Positions 18,416-27,325 of a stretch of 64,000 nt of DNA are shown one piece after another. The DNA is from Aquimarina sp. AU58 (GTDB taxonomy: Bacteria; Bacteroidota; Bacteroidia; Flavobacteriales; Flavobacteriaceae): the NCBI RefSeq assembly GCF_900312745.1, contig NZ_OMPD01000014.1:1178001-1242000 (forward strand), in the 5' to 3' direction. The position numbers and the translations under genes are program-made. Positions within the stretch are counted from its first letter, which is position 1, and the number at the start of each line of letters is the position of its first letter. The notes beneath the pieces were generated by a model. That model made no database searches. It had not been told where the DNA came from and saw only the letters and a program-made list of their open reading frames with translations.

Positions 18416-19516
18416 TTATGATTGTATGGCAGGCTTCATCCCCATTTCTTTAAGGTGTTTAAAATGGGCTATAATAGCTTTGCGTGTGGTTTTGTACTCG
18501 TTATATGGTAAATTAAACTCTAAAGCTGTTTGTTTTACAATTTTAGAGATTTTAGTATAATGAATATGGCTTATATGAGGGAAAATGTGGTGTTCTACCT
18601 GATGATTTAAACCGCCAGTAAACCAATTTACTAACCTGTTTTTTGTAGAAAAATTAACTGTAGTAAATAATTGATGTACGGCCCAGGTGTTTTTCATGGT
18701 TCCTGTACTATCGGGTACTGGCATTTGTGCTTCTTCTACCATATGTGCTAATTGAAATACTACACTTAATATTAATCCTGCAACATAATGCATTATAAAA
18801 AATCCTATTAAGATTTTCCACCATGCGATAGACATAATGATCATAGGAATTACAATCCAGATCAAAAGATAAATAATTTTGGTTATTACTACAGTACTCC
18901 ATTGTTTTAATGGGCTAGGTAATTTACCGTAAGAAAGCTTACGGGCAAGATAGTTTTTAGTTTGCTTAAAATCTGTGGTCAACGCCCAGTTAAAAGTTAG
19001 TAAACCATAAAGAAATATAGAGTAATAATGCTGAAACTTATGAAAACGTCTCCATTTTGAATGTTTTGTAAAACGAATTACCCGACCAGCATCCATATCT
19101 TCATCATGGCCATGGATATTCGTATATGTATGGTGTAAAACATTATGTTGTACCTGCCAGTTATAAACATTACCTGCCAGGATATACATACTGCCTCCCA
19201 TTAGCTTATTGATCCATTTTTTTGAGGAGTATGAACCGTGATTGCCATCATGCATCACATTCATACCCACGCCAGCCATTCCTACTCCCATTACTATAGT
19301 AAGTAGTAGCATCCACCATTGTGAAATGTTAAGGGTAAGAATTAAAAAATAAGGAGTTAGAAAAAGAGAAAACATAACGATGGTTTTAATGTGTAATCGC
19401 CAGTTTCCTGTTCGTTTAATATTGTTGTCCTTAAAATATTGATTTACACGTTTATTCAATGTTTTAAAAAATTTAGCAGAATCTTCTCTGCTAAAACGTA
19501 TGTTTGGTGCAGTCAT
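18416..19516 (-). CDS. Membrane fatty-acyl desaturase
   Basis: A 366-residue di-iron acyl-CoA/acyl-lipid desaturase. The three His boxes are HDGNH (89-93), HNVLHH (124-129) and HQVEHH (305-310), the last in the Q-x-x-H-H form typical of front-end desaturases, but no fused cytochrome b5 domain is present. Four or more hydrophobic segments span the membrane (about 45-85 and 205-260). The second ATG (19516) is preferred by similarity of MTAPN starts in relatives; an ATG two codons earlier exists. It probably adjusts membrane fluidity; regiospecificity is unknown. Confidence 0.92.
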   Translation of the reverse strand: MTAPNIRFSREDSAKFFKTLNKRVNQYFKDNNIKRTGNWRLHIKTIVMFSLFLTPYFLILTLNISQWWMLLLTIVMGVGMAGVGMNVMHDGNHGSYSSKKWINKLMGGSMYILAGNVYNWQVQHNVLHHTYTNIHGHDEDMDAGRVIRFTKHSKWRRFHKFQHYYSIFLYGLLTFNWALTTDFKQTKNYLARKLSYGKLPSPLKQWSTVVITKIIYLLIWIVIPMIIMSIAWWKILIGFFIMHYVAGLILSVVFQLAHMVEEAQMPVPDSTGTMKNTWAVHQLFTTVNFSTKNRLVNWFTGGLNHQVEHHIFPHISHIHYTKISKIVKQTALEFNLPYNEYKTTRKAIIAHFKHLKEMGMKPAIQS

Positions 19517-19628
19517 GAGCATTGAGGTTTATGATCAAACGATATTTGTCATAATTATATTGGGTAAAGTTAGGTATTTAAATTTTTTTAAGTTCCTAAA
19601 AAGAAGTAAAATATCTCATCTTAAGGTG

Positions 19629-19636
19629 TATTTTTG
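19629..19636 (+). promoter_or_regulatory. Bacteroidota -7 box for rsmG
   Basis: TATTTTTG lies 18 bases before the chosen rsmG ATG at 19655. It overlaps an upstream in-frame ATG at 19634, which decides the start. Confidence 0.5.
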
Positions 19637-19654
19637 TGCTTTAATTACTATTTG

Positions 19655-20284
19655 ATGGATATTCTACAAAAATACTTTCAGAACATAACTGAAGAACAAA
19701 GATTACAGTTCTCTAAACTTGGAGATTTATATACAGAATGGAATGCTAAAATTAATGTGATCTCTCGTAAAGACATAGAATTGTTATACGAACGACATAT
19801 TTTACATTCTTTAGGAATCGCGAAAATTCTAGAGTTTAAACCGGGGACATATGTGCTGGATGTGGGAACAGGAGGAGGTTTTCCTGGGATTCCGTTAGCG
19901 ATTTTATTTCCCGAGACTCAGTTTTATTTGGTTGATGTCATTGCCAAAAAGATCAAAGTGGTCAATGAAGTGGCAAAAGCATTAGATTTACATAATGTTA
20001 AAGCAGAGCAGCGAAGAGCAGGTACTTTTGACCATCGTTTTGATTTTATAGTAAGCCGTGCAGTAACTAATATGCCTGATTTTGTAAAGTGGGTACGAAA
20101 AAATATTGCCAAAAAAAACAATCACGAATTACAAAACGGGATTTTATACCTTAAAGGAGGTGATCTTACCGAGGAACTAGCTTTGTTTCCTAAAGCAATA
20201 CAACACAATCTTTCTGATTATTTTGAAGAGGAATTTTTTGAAACAAAAAAAGTGGTGTATTTACCGCTAAAGTATAAAGTATAA
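19655..20284 (+). CDS. rsmG: 16S rRNA (guanine527-N7)-methyltransferase RsmG
   Basis: A 209-residue SAM-dependent methyltransferase (formerly GidB) that makes m7G527 in 16S rRNA. The family motifs are WNAKINVISRKD, ERHILHSL, the SAM loop VLDVGTGGGFPGIPLAI, and FIVSRAVT. Length is normal. The start at 19655 (MDILQKYF) is chosen because a promoter box overlaps the earlier ATG. A terminator follows, shared with the oxidoreductase gene on the other strand. Confidence 0.96.
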   Translation: MDILQKYFQNITEEQRLQFSKLGDLYTEWNAKINVISRKDIELLYERHILHSLGIAKILEFKPGTYVLDVGTGGGFPGIPLAILFPETQFYLVDVIAKKIKVVNEVAKALDLHNVKAEQRRAGTFDHRFDFIVSRAVTNMPDFVKWVRKNIAKKNNHELQNGILYLKGGDLTEELALFPKAIQHNLSDYFEEEFFETKKVVYLPLKYKV

Positions 20285-20286
20285 AG

Positions 20287-20323
20287 AAAAAGGAGTTTTA
20301 AACGAATCAAAAACTCCTTTTTT
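20287..20323. terminator. Bidirectional terminator after rsmG
   Basis: AAAAAGGAGTTTT and AAAACTCCTTTTT form a 13-bp stem with a T run; it lies between convergent genes. Confidence 0.8.
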
Positions 20324-20348
20324 GACAATTGTTTTGACTATTTATATA

Positions 20349-21413
20349 TTAATAATCTGTATAGCCTACTTCACCAGGAGTGTAGAAAGTATCCATGATA
20401 GGTTGGGTTAAAGCAATGTTGTTTTTTAATTTTTCAATAAGATTTGGATTTGATATGTATGGTCTTCCTATATAAGCAAGATCACTTCCTTTATCCAATA
20501 CAACTTGGGCTTCTTCTGCAGTATTTATATTTCCTCCTGTGATAATTGTTCCTTTAAAAATATTCTTAAGTGTCGTAACAATATCTGTAGGGAAATCTGG
20601 AGCTCCCATACCGCGATGATCTACGATGTGAATATATGCTATATTAAGTTTTGATAACTCTGCTGCTAAGTAGCTATACATTTCTACTAAATCATCATAT
20701 GTATCTTGCATATCGTTAAAAACACCATAAGGAGAGATTCGTATACCTATTTTATTTGCGCCAATGGCATCAATGGTTCTTTGTGTTAATTCTAATAAGA
20801 AACGAGCTCTGTTTTTATAAGAACCTCCATACTCGTCGTTACGAACATTAGATGCTGGATTTAAAAATTGATCAAGTAAGTAACCATTTGCACTATGAAG
20901 CTCTATTCCGTCGATCCCTGCTGATACTAAATCAGTTGCTGCTTGTATGTATTCGTTTTGAGTTTTTTGTATTTGTTCTATAGACATAGCTTCAGGAATG
21001 GCATAAGGACTAATCCCTGATAAGTCGGTGTGAATTTCTCCGCTTAGTTGTATGCTTGATGGAGCTATAGCTTTTTCGCCTTCAGGTAAGTTTGGAGTTG
21101 CAGAAGCTCTACCGCAATGCATTAATTGCACAAAAATTTTACTGTCTTTGCTATGTACTCTTGAGGCAATATTTTTCCATCCTTCAATTTGGGTATCGGT
21201 AAAAGCTCCGGGAATTCTTGCGTACCCTAACCCATTAGGAGATGGCGAAGTTCCTTCGGTTATAATTAAGCCAGCATCAGAACGTTGTTCATAATACAAT
21301 GCCATAATATCATTTGGGATGTTTTTGATTGCTCTATTGCGAGTCATAGGAGCCATTACAATACGGTTTTTTAAAGTAATTGAACCTAAAGAATATGGTT
21401 GAAAAATTTTCAT
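20349..21413 (-). CDS. Old Yellow Enzyme family alkene reductase
   Basis: A 354-residue FMN-dependent NAD(P)H oxidoreductase that reduces activated C=C bonds of enones, quinones or nitro compounds. FMN- and substrate-site motifs are VMAPMTRNRA, LMHCGRAS, HSANGYLLDQFLNP (His173, Asn176 and the proton donor Tyr178) and AYIGRPYISNP. The gene is transcribed away from an HxlR regulator 137 bp off, the usual layout for an electrophile- or quinone-responsive reductase. NemA- or XenA-like activity is plausible; the physiological substrate is unknown. Confidence 0.93.
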   Translation of the reverse strand: MKIFQPYSLGSITLKNRIVMAPMTRNRAIKNIPNDIMALYYEQRSDAGLIITEGTSPSPNGLGYARIPGAFTDTQIEGWKNIASRVHSKDSKIFVQLMHCGRASATPNLPEGEKAIAPSSIQLSGEIHTDLSGISPYAIPEAMSIEQIQKTQNEYIQAATDLVSAGIDGIELHSANGYLLDQFLNPASNVRNDEYGGSYKNRARFLLELTQRTIDAIGANKIGIRISPYGVFNDMQDTYDDLVEMYSYLAAELSKLNIAYIHIVDHRGMGAPDFPTDIVTTLKNIFKGTIITGGNINTAEEAQVVLDKGSDLAYIGRPYISNPNLIEKLKNNIALTQPIMDTFYTPGEVGYTDY

Positions 21414-21459
21414 TTTGTATGTTTTTTATATTAAAAGTTTATAAAAGTAATTATTAATA

Positions 21460-21474
21460 GTTTCTAAAAGAAAC
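21460..21474. promoter_or_regulatory. Candidate HxlR operator
   Basis: The inverted repeat GTTTCT-AAA-AGAAAC sits in the gap between the divergent reductase and regulator genes. It ends five bases before a TATTTTTG -7 box of the regulator gene (21480-21487). HxlR regulators bind such short dyads near their own promoters; the assignment is inferred from position. Confidence 0.4.
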
Positions 21475-21479
21475 ATTTG

Positions 21480-21487
21480 TATTTTTG
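21480..21487 (+). promoter_or_regulatory. Bacteroidota -7 box for the HxlR gene
   Basis: TATTTTTG matches TAnnTTTG, with the regulator start codon 63 bases downstream. Confidence 0.45.
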
Positions 21488-21550
21488 TATTCTAAAAAAA
21501 TGGTAACCTCGATGTAACTAATGGGGTTGTTTAACTAAAAATTAAGAATT

Positions 21551-21916
21551 ATGAGTAGAAAATTAATTCATAATCCAAATCATTGTCCAATGATTCACGC
21601 AACGAATATTATAGGAAATAAATGGGCACCCATTATTATTTATGTTTTAGGAGAGCGTAAGTTAAGATTTGGGCAATTAGCGGTTTTTGTAGAAGGAATT
21701 AGCAGAAAAGTGTTAACAGAACAACTTAAAGAATTAGAACAAAAAGAGGTTGTGAAGCGCGAATCATTTGCAGAAGTCCCGCCCAGAGTCGAGTATTCTT
21801 TAACAGAATGGGGAAAAGAATTATTACCTATATTAAGTCAATTGTGTACTTGGGGGTCTGGTATTAGTACTGGTAGAGAAGATGAAAAAAATATTGAAAT
21901 ACAAAAGAAGGTTTGA
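21551..21916 (+). CDS. HxlR-family winged-helix transcriptional regulator
   Basis: A 121-residue MarR/HxlR-type DNA-binding protein. The core wing-helix is clear: CPMIHATNIIGNKWAPIII, LRFGQLAVFVEGISRKVLTEQLKELE, and EYSLTEWGKELLP. Cys12 at the family's conserved N-terminal position is the residue used for thiol sensing in YodB- and QorR-type members. The divergent partner encodes an Old Yellow Enzyme, so it likely senses electrophiles or quinones and controls that gene. A C-terminal Cys (LCTWGS) is also present. Confidence 0.93.
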   Translation: MSRKLIHNPNHCPMIHATNIIGNKWAPIIIYVLGERKLRFGQLAVFVEGISRKVLTEQLKELEQKEVVKRESFAEVPPRVEYSLTEWGKELLPILSQLCTWGSGISTGREDEKNIEIQKKV

Positions 21917-21917
21917 T

Positions 21918-22379
21918 TTATTCCTTTAGATTAACCCGCATCTCAATAAGATGTTTTTTAAAACCAACTTTTTCATAAGCTCGTATAGCTCTTGGGTTTT
22001 GATCATAAACCGTAAGACGTATTTCTTCTAGATTTTTACTTGCAAACCAATCACATAGGTATTTTATGATTTCCTGGCTAACACCTTTTCCTCTATGTTG
22101 GTCTTTTACATACATAAAACCGATATAGCCCAATTGTTTTTGTTTGAAGAAGTTTTTTCGGTCACGTATTTGGCCATAGCCGCTTCCAACAATTTCTCCT
22201 TCAATCTCGGCAACAACAACCTCTGTGTGATCAGATAAGATATAATCCTTAACACTATAATAGCTTATTTTTTTATCCTGTATTAATGTAGGATCCATTG
22301 GGCGCTCTGCTTCAATAATTTTTTGTTCAAAATCCAAAAGAATAGGTAGATCTTCTATTATAGCTGTTCTTATAATCAT
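21918..22379 (-). CDS. GNAT-family N-acetyltransferase
   Basis: A 153-residue acetyl-CoA-dependent transferase of unknown substrate. The acetyl-CoA-binding motif A is intact (IGFMYVKDQHRGKGVSQEII), followed by a motif B region (NPRAIRAYEKVGFKK). The frame is open up to 22463, but the ATG at 22379 (MIIRTAIIEDLP) begins the GNAT fold and avoids overlapping the upstream monooxygenase gene. It is probably cotranscribed with that gene. Confidence 0.88.
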   Translation of the reverse strand: MIIRTAIIEDLPILLDFEQKIIEAERPMDPTLIQDKKISYYSVKDYILSDHTEVVVAEIEGEIVGSGYGQIRDRKNFFKQKQLGYIGFMYVKDQHRGKGVSQEIIKYLCDWFASKNLEEIRLTVYDQNPRAIRAYEKVGFKKHLIEMRVNLKE

Positions 22380-22440
22380 ACTAGATTGCAATAAATTACT
22401 TTTTTTGTTTTGAGCAAAAGATACATGTATTATTTTAAAT

Positions 22441-23550
22441 CTACCAATTTGGGGTTTCGGCAAGAGGCCTGTAATCTTCAGTCCAGTTTTTTTCTCCTAC
22501 TTTTTTTAATCCTAATTTAGCAATCCAATAAGGTAATTTTGAAAGTTTTTCGCGCTTTTGATTGCGTGTTCTGGTCCAATCTATACGATTACTCCTATTT
22601 TTTGAAAATGTAGAGGCCATAGTGCTCCAATCGTTATTTTTTAATAAGCCAGATAATACAATAGCATCCTCAAGAGCTAAAGCGCCACCTTGTGCCATAA
22701 AAGGGGGCATCCCGTGGGCTGCATCTCCTATAAGAACAACCCTGCCACTACCCATAACTGGTAGTTTAGGAAGCTCTTCCAGATCATTCCAATAGGCATG
22801 ATCAGGATTCCAGTCGTTAAGAATTTCGGGAACCGGAGAGGCAAATTTTTTAAAAGGCTCCATGTATTGCTTTTTGTCAAATGTTTTAAAACCTTTTGTT
22901 TTTCTATTTACGTAACAATATGCCGAATTCTCATCGACAGGGATGATGAGAAATTGCCCTACAGAATTTATAAATAAAGTCCAGGAATTGATATCTTTTG
23001 GCTTTTTAATAATAAAACGACATACTTGTGCGGTTACTTTTCTTAATGGGATATCTCCCAAAACTAGATTTCGGGTTTTAGAGTATAGTCCATCTGCACC
23101 GATAACCAGGTCATACTCTTCTTTAGAGCCATTTGATAGTTCTATTGCTACAGAATTTGGGTTTGCTTTTAAATTCTTAATAGTAGTGTTAAAAGAGATA
23201 TCAATAGTATTTAATCCATCAATAAGAATGTCATGAAGTACTTTTCTTTTTATGCCTAGGCATGGTTTTTCTCTTCCCCATATTTTTTCGAGATCCAAAT
23301 CGAGTATTGCTTTTGCTTTGGCGTTCTTTATATTACGATAATCTATAATAAATCCTTTCTCTCTTGCAGTAGCTGCAAGTCCTATTTTGTCTAAAGCAAC
23401 AACTCCGTTAGAAGGTAAATATAATCCGGTTCCGGATATTTGCCACTCAGGTTGTTTTTCAATTATCTTGATGTAATACCCTTGATTTTGAAGTACTCTT
23501 GCAGTTGCAAGGCCGGCAATACCTCCTCCAGAAATTACTATTTTTTTCAT
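22441..23550 (-). CDS. FAD-dependent aromatic-type (group A) monooxygenase
   Basis: A 369-residue flavoprotein hydroxylase of the UbiH/TetX/zeaxanthin-epoxidase superfamily. The dinucleotide fold is at the N-terminus (VISGGGIAGLATARVL), the DG motif is VIGADGLYSKTR, and the second FAD motif is GDAAHGMPPFMAQGGALALEDA. There is no signal peptide. The frame extends to 23622, but the ATG at 23550 starts directly at the Rossmann strand. Substrate is unknown; zeaxanthin epoxidase, salicylate hydroxylase and tetracycline-inactivating enzymes are all in this family. Confidence 0.9.
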   Translation of the reverse strand: MKKIVISGGGIAGLATARVLQNQGYYIKIIEKQPEWQISGTGLYLPSNGVVALDKIGLAATAREKGFIIDYRNIKNAKAKAILDLDLEKIWGREKPCLGIKRKVLHDILIDGLNTIDISFNTTIKNLKANPNSVAIELSNGSKEEYDLVIGADGLYSKTRNLVLGDIPLRKVTAQVCRFIIKKPKDINSWTLFINSVGQFLIIPVDENSAYCYVNRKTKGFKTFDKKQYMEPFKKFASPVPEILNDWNPDHAYWNDLEELPKLPVMGSGRVVLIGDAAHGMPPFMAQGGALALEDAIVLSGLLKNNDWSTMASTFSKNRSNRIDWTRTRNQKREKLSKLPYWIAKLGLKKVGEKNWTEDYRPLAETPNW

Positions 23551-23609
23551 ATTAAGTTGGTGTGTGATTTTGAGTAAATTTAGAGGTTTTAAGTGGTATG
23601 CCCAAACAA

Positions 23610-23635
23610 AAAAAAGTGCCATTTGGCACTTTTTT
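23610..23635 (-). terminator. Terminator after pruA
   Basis: AAAAAAGTGCC and GGCACTTTTTT form an 11-bp stem with a four-base ATTT loop, 20 bases after the pruA stop codon. Confidence 0.85.
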
Positions 23636-23655
23636 GTATCTATAATTTATTGAGA

Positions 23656-25284
23656 TTATTCTCCTAAAAATGGGTATCTATAATCTGCTGGAGAAACAAA
23701 TGTTTCCTTGATCATACGAGGTGATACCCAACGTAATAAGTTGAGGTACGAACCTGCTTTATCATTTGTTCCCGAAGCTCTGGCTCCACCAAAAGGTTGT
23801 TGCCCAACAACTGCTCCTGTACATTTGTCATTGATATAGAAGTTACCGGCACAGTTTTCTAATGCTTTAGTTGCTTCTGCAGCAGCATATCGATCTGTAG
23901 AAAAGATAGCTCCTGTAAGAGCATATTCACTTGTTCCATCAACCAGCTCTAATGTTTCAGCCCATTGATTGTCTTCATAAACATATATTGTAATAACAGG
24001 ACCAAATAATTCTGTACACATTGTAGTGTATTTTGGATCTTTAGCTACTATTACAGTTGGCTCAATAAAATATCCTTTGGATTTATCATAATTACCACCA
24101 GCTATAATTTCTACATCAGCATCGGTCTTGGCTTGATCTATATATTTAGCCAGTTTGTCAAATGACCCTTCGTGTATCACTGCAGTAATAAAGTTACTCA
24201 TGTCTTCTGGCGATCCCATTTTAAAAGAATTAACATCTTCTATGATGTGTTTCTTTACATCAGGCCATAAACTTTTTGGGATATAAGCTCTGGATGCGGC
24301 ACTACATTTTTGTCCTTGAAACTCAAATGCTCCACGAGAAATACCTGTTGCAACTTGTTTTGCATTTGCACTAGGGTGAGCCATAATAAAATCCTTACCA
24401 CCAGTTTCTCCTACAATTCTTGGGTAGGTTTTATAATTATGAATATTAGTTCCGATTTTTGCCCAGATATCTTTAAATACGTGAGTACTTCCTGTAAAAT
24501 GTATTCCTGCAAAATCAGGACTGGCTAATACAGTATCTGTAATCATGACAGGATCTCCATATACTACATTGATCACACCATCTGGTACACCAGCTTCTTT
24601 AAAAATATCTACAATAACTTTTGCAGAATAGATCTGACTATCACTTGGTTTCCATACTACAGTATTTCCCATTAGTGCGGCACTGGCAGGAAGATTTCCT
24701 GAAATCGCAGTGAAGTTAAAAGGAGTAATTGCATATACAAATCCTTCTAATGGTCTGTATTCTAATCTGTTCCAGGCAGCAGATGTAGAATCTGGCTGAT
24801 CTTCATATATCTGAGTCATATATTCTACGTTAAAACGTAAGAAATCTATAAACTCACATGCAGCATCAATTTCTGCCTGAAAAATATTTTTAGACTGCGC
24901 AAGCATAGTAGCTGCATTAATCTTTGCACGGTATGGTCCTGCAATAAGTTCTGCGGCTCTTAAAAATACAGCAGCACGTTGTTCCCATGCTAAGTCAGCC
25001 CATTGTTTACGCGCTTCAAGTGCAGTATCAATTGCTTTTTGAATGTGTTGTTTTTCTGCCTTATGATAGGTCCCTAAAATATGCTGATGATCGTGTGGAG
25101 GCACCATTGTAGAAGTGTCTCCAGTTCTTATTTCTTCACCATTAATATATAAAGGTACGTCTACAGTAGTGTTGTACATTGCTGCATAAGTTGCCAGAAC
25201 TTCTTCTCTTTCCGGTGTACCGGGAGCGTAAGACTTTATTGGCTCATTTAACGCAGTAGGAACTTGAAAAAAACCTTTTCCCAT
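23656..25284 (-). CDS. pruA: L-glutamate gamma-semialdehyde dehydrogenase
   Basis: A 542-residue NAD-dependent aldehyde dehydrogenase converting glutamate 5-semialdehyde/pyrroline-5-carboxylate to glutamate, the second step of proline catabolism. Catalytic features are VGETGGKDF (general base Glu) and FQGQKCSAASRA (nucleophile Cys), with PFNFTAISGNL and WKPSDSQ in the NAD-binding core. It lacks the proline dehydrogenase and DNA-binding domains of PutA, so it is the monofunctional type. A TATCTTTG -7 box lies at 25350-25357 on the minus strand. Confidence 0.96.
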   Translation of the reverse strand: MGKGFFQVPTALNEPIKSYAPGTPEREEVLATYAAMYNTTVDVPLYINGEEIRTGDTSTMVPPHDHQHILGTYHKAEKQHIQKAIDTALEARKQWADLAWEQRAAVFLRAAELIAGPYRAKINAATMLAQSKNIFQAEIDAACEFIDFLRFNVEYMTQIYEDQPDSTSAAWNRLEYRPLEGFVYAITPFNFTAISGNLPASAALMGNTVVWKPSDSQIYSAKVIVDIFKEAGVPDGVINVVYGDPVMITDTVLASPDFAGIHFTGSTHVFKDIWAKIGTNIHNYKTYPRIVGETGGKDFIMAHPSANAKQVATGISRGAFEFQGQKCSAASRAYIPKSLWPDVKKHIIEDVNSFKMGSPEDMSNFITAVIHEGSFDKLAKYIDQAKTDADVEIIAGGNYDKSKGYFIEPTVIVAKDPKYTTMCTELFGPVITIYVYEDNQWAETLELVDGTSEYALTGAIFSTDRYAAAEATKALENCAGNFYINDKCTGAVVGQQPFGGARASGTNDKAGSYLNLLRWVSPRMIKETFVSPADYRYPFLGE

Positions 25285-25349
25285 GATGTAATGTGTTAAT
25301 TTAAATTAGTAAGATGTATTTATCTAATGAATTTTGTTATTTAAGATAG

Positions 25350-25357
25350 CAAAGATA
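25350..25357 (-). promoter_or_regulatory. Bacteroidota -7 box for pruA
   Basis: The minus strand reads TATCTTTG, about 65 bases before the pruA start. Beyond this box I see nothing distinctive in the interval 25285-25590. Confidence 0.4.
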
Positions 25358-25590
25358 GAAAATTATATAGGCTAAAATCTATTTTAACCTTTTATACCAA
25401 AAAAATCTGTAAAATGCTCGAATTCATATTTTCTTCTTCATGTTTTTGTGGTTGTGTTGATCTTTTGTGTTGCAGGTTTTTTAGAGTAATCATAGGGTGT
25501 TGTAAAGAGTTACTTCTTCATTTGGTATCTAAAGATATAGAGTAAGTATTTTTTTTGTAAGTTGTGAGATATTTAGCCGACCCAAAACTT

Positions 25591-26307
25591 ATGTGTACAG
25601 TTACCTTAGTCCCAACTCAAGAAAATAATTTTATACTAACCTCTAATCGTGATGAGGCCGTAAATCGAAAAACGCTATTTCCTGAATTTTATCAGGTAAA
25701 TAAAACCAGGATGCTATTTCCTAAAGATGCCGTTGCTGGTGGTACCTGGATTGGTGTTAGTGATAAAAATACTATGATTTGCTTGCTTAATGGCGGGTTC
25801 GAAATCCATGAAAGATCGTCGTCATACAGGCAGAGTAGAGGAGTTGTTGTGAGAGATTTATTGGGAGCCGATGATTTAGAGAAGGCAATTCATGCATATA
25901 ATTATAAAGGGATAGAGCCTTTTACAATTGTAGCTGCAAATTGGCAATCTGATCTTTTGCTTTTTGAACTGGTTTGGGATGGACAACAAAAACATCTTAG
26001 GAGATTAGAAAAGAAAACCCATATATGGTCGTCTTCTACTTTGTATACTAAAGATATGAAAGCAACACGTAGAAAGTGGTTTGCTGCTCATGAAAACCAG
26101 AATGGGCTAACTCCGATGACACTTTTAGATTTTCATAAAAATGCCGGAATAGGAGATAAAGATGTTGATCTTCAGATAGATAGGGGATTTTTGAAAACCA
26201 GAAGTATTACTCAAGTTGTAAAGAATGAAGAAGAACTTTCTATGCGATACGAAAATCTGCAAAATAAAGAAGTAAGCACTGTTGTTTTTGAAGCTATAAC
26301 AGCTTAA
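25591..26307 (+). CDS. NRDE (TANGO2-like) family protein
   Basis: A 238-residue member of the NRDE family (named for SNRDE, here near residue 20), related to Golgi-associated TANGO2. The protein begins Met-Cys (MCTVTLVPT), and Cys2 is conserved in the family, which has an N-terminal-nucleophile-like fold. Further family motifs are GGTWIGVSDKNT and LLNGGF. The start at 25591 is chosen over a frame-open upstream codon at 25564 to place Cys2 at the N-terminus. Its biochemical role is unsettled. It runs directly into the gene at 26333. Confidence 0.87.
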   Translation: MCTVTLVPTQENNFILTSNRDEAVNRKTLFPEFYQVNKTRMLFPKDAVAGGTWIGVSDKNTMICLLNGGFEIHERSSSYRQSRGVVVRDLLGADDLEKAIHAYNYKGIEPFTIVAANWQSDLLLFELVWDGQQKHLRRLEKKTHIWSSSTLYTKDMKATRRKWFAAHENQNGLTPMTLLDFHKNAGIGDKDVDLQIDRGFLKTRSITQVVKNEEELSMRYENLQNKEVSTVVFEAITA

Positions 26308-26332
26308 GAAAACTATCTAAATTTATGCAAAA

Positions 26333-27325
26333 TTGAATTATACAGGTAAAATAATTTCACTTGCTTATCCTGATACATTTGTAAAACACTCAGATGAACC
26401 TTCGACCAAAGTACTTTTGGCACTGGGATTAGGAAAACATAGTTATATTAAAGCCGGGCACGCTGCTTTTGTTCTTATTGAAAATAGAACAGGCCAGGCC
26501 GAATACTATGATTTTGGAAGATATATTACTCCGCAAGGGTATGGCAGGGTAAGAAGTGCTGTTACCGATGTAGAATTGGTTATTCCGTTTAAAGCTATTA
26601 TTACACCTGAGAAAAAATTAGGTAACGTAGAGGAGTTTTTGCTTTGGTTAGAAGCAAATCCTGATAAAACACATGGTGATGGCCGATTAGTTGCATCGGT
26701 ATGTGACTATATTTATTATGAGGAGGCAAGAGATTATGTGTTGTCTGTTCAGGAGAAAGGAAGTATTCCTTATAAAGCTTTTGGAAAAGAAGGAAGCAAT
26801 TGTTCTCGAATTGTTACCGATACGATTTTGGCAAGTACAGATTATGCTAAAATCAGAAAGCCATTATTACGTAATAAACTATTTACACCTAGCCCTCTGG
26901 GGAATGTAGAAAAAGCAGCTATTGGTAATCCGATTTATCAAGTAGAACAAGGGAGGTTGCATGTGTATCCGGGATCTGTTTTTAAAGAAAACCTCACTAA
27001 TTATTTTGATAAAAATATACCCGAAACCAAACATAATCATACCGTGAGTCCGAAAGGAGTTTTGAAAAATGCTCATTTTCTTTCGGGTACGGGCAGTAGT
27101 GCATATTTTATATTAAACAAATCTTTAGAAAAAGATCTGTTCGAAATTAAGAGATATACCGAATGTGGTAAAGAAGATTTTAAGGGACTCTTTGCTGTGG
27201 CAGAAGGGTGTTTTGATATGTTAAAACACTATAGTTTTGTATATGATTCTAATTGTAAGTACTGTCATGTAGAGCAAGACGGAAAGAAGATTAGGTTCGA
27301 ATTGGTAAAGAGAATTGTTAATTAA
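26333..27325 (+). CDS. Unknown protein, possible permuted papain-fold hydrolase
   Basis: A 330-residue protein with no signal peptide. A GHAAFVLI segment (about residue 43) precedes a GSNCSRIVTD segment (about 160). This order, His before Cys, with Ser next to the Cys, resembles circularly permuted NlpC/P60-like proteins such as YiiX. I infer a papain-like fold but cannot prove it. The only plausible start is TTG at 26333; the ATG at 26325 is out of frame and hits a stop at once. It lies 25 bases after the NRDE gene and is probably in its operon. It overlaps the end of apaG by 8 bp. Confidence 0.6.
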   Translation: MNYTGKIISLAYPDTFVKHSDEPSTKVLLALGLGKHSYIKAGHAAFVLIENRTGQAEYYDFGRYITPQGYGRVRSAVTDVELVIPFKAIITPEKKLGNVEEFLLWLEANPDKTHGDGRLVASVCDYIYYEEARDYVLSVQEKGSIPYKAFGKEGSNCSRIVTDTILASTDYAKIRKPLLRNKLFTPSPLGNVEKAAIGNPIYQVEQGRLHVYPGSVFKENLTNYFDKNIPETKHNHTVSPKGVLKNAHFLSGTGSSAYFILNKSLEKDLFEIKRYTECGKEDFKGLFAVAEGCFDMLKHYSFVYDSNCKYCHVEQDGKKIRFELVKRIVN

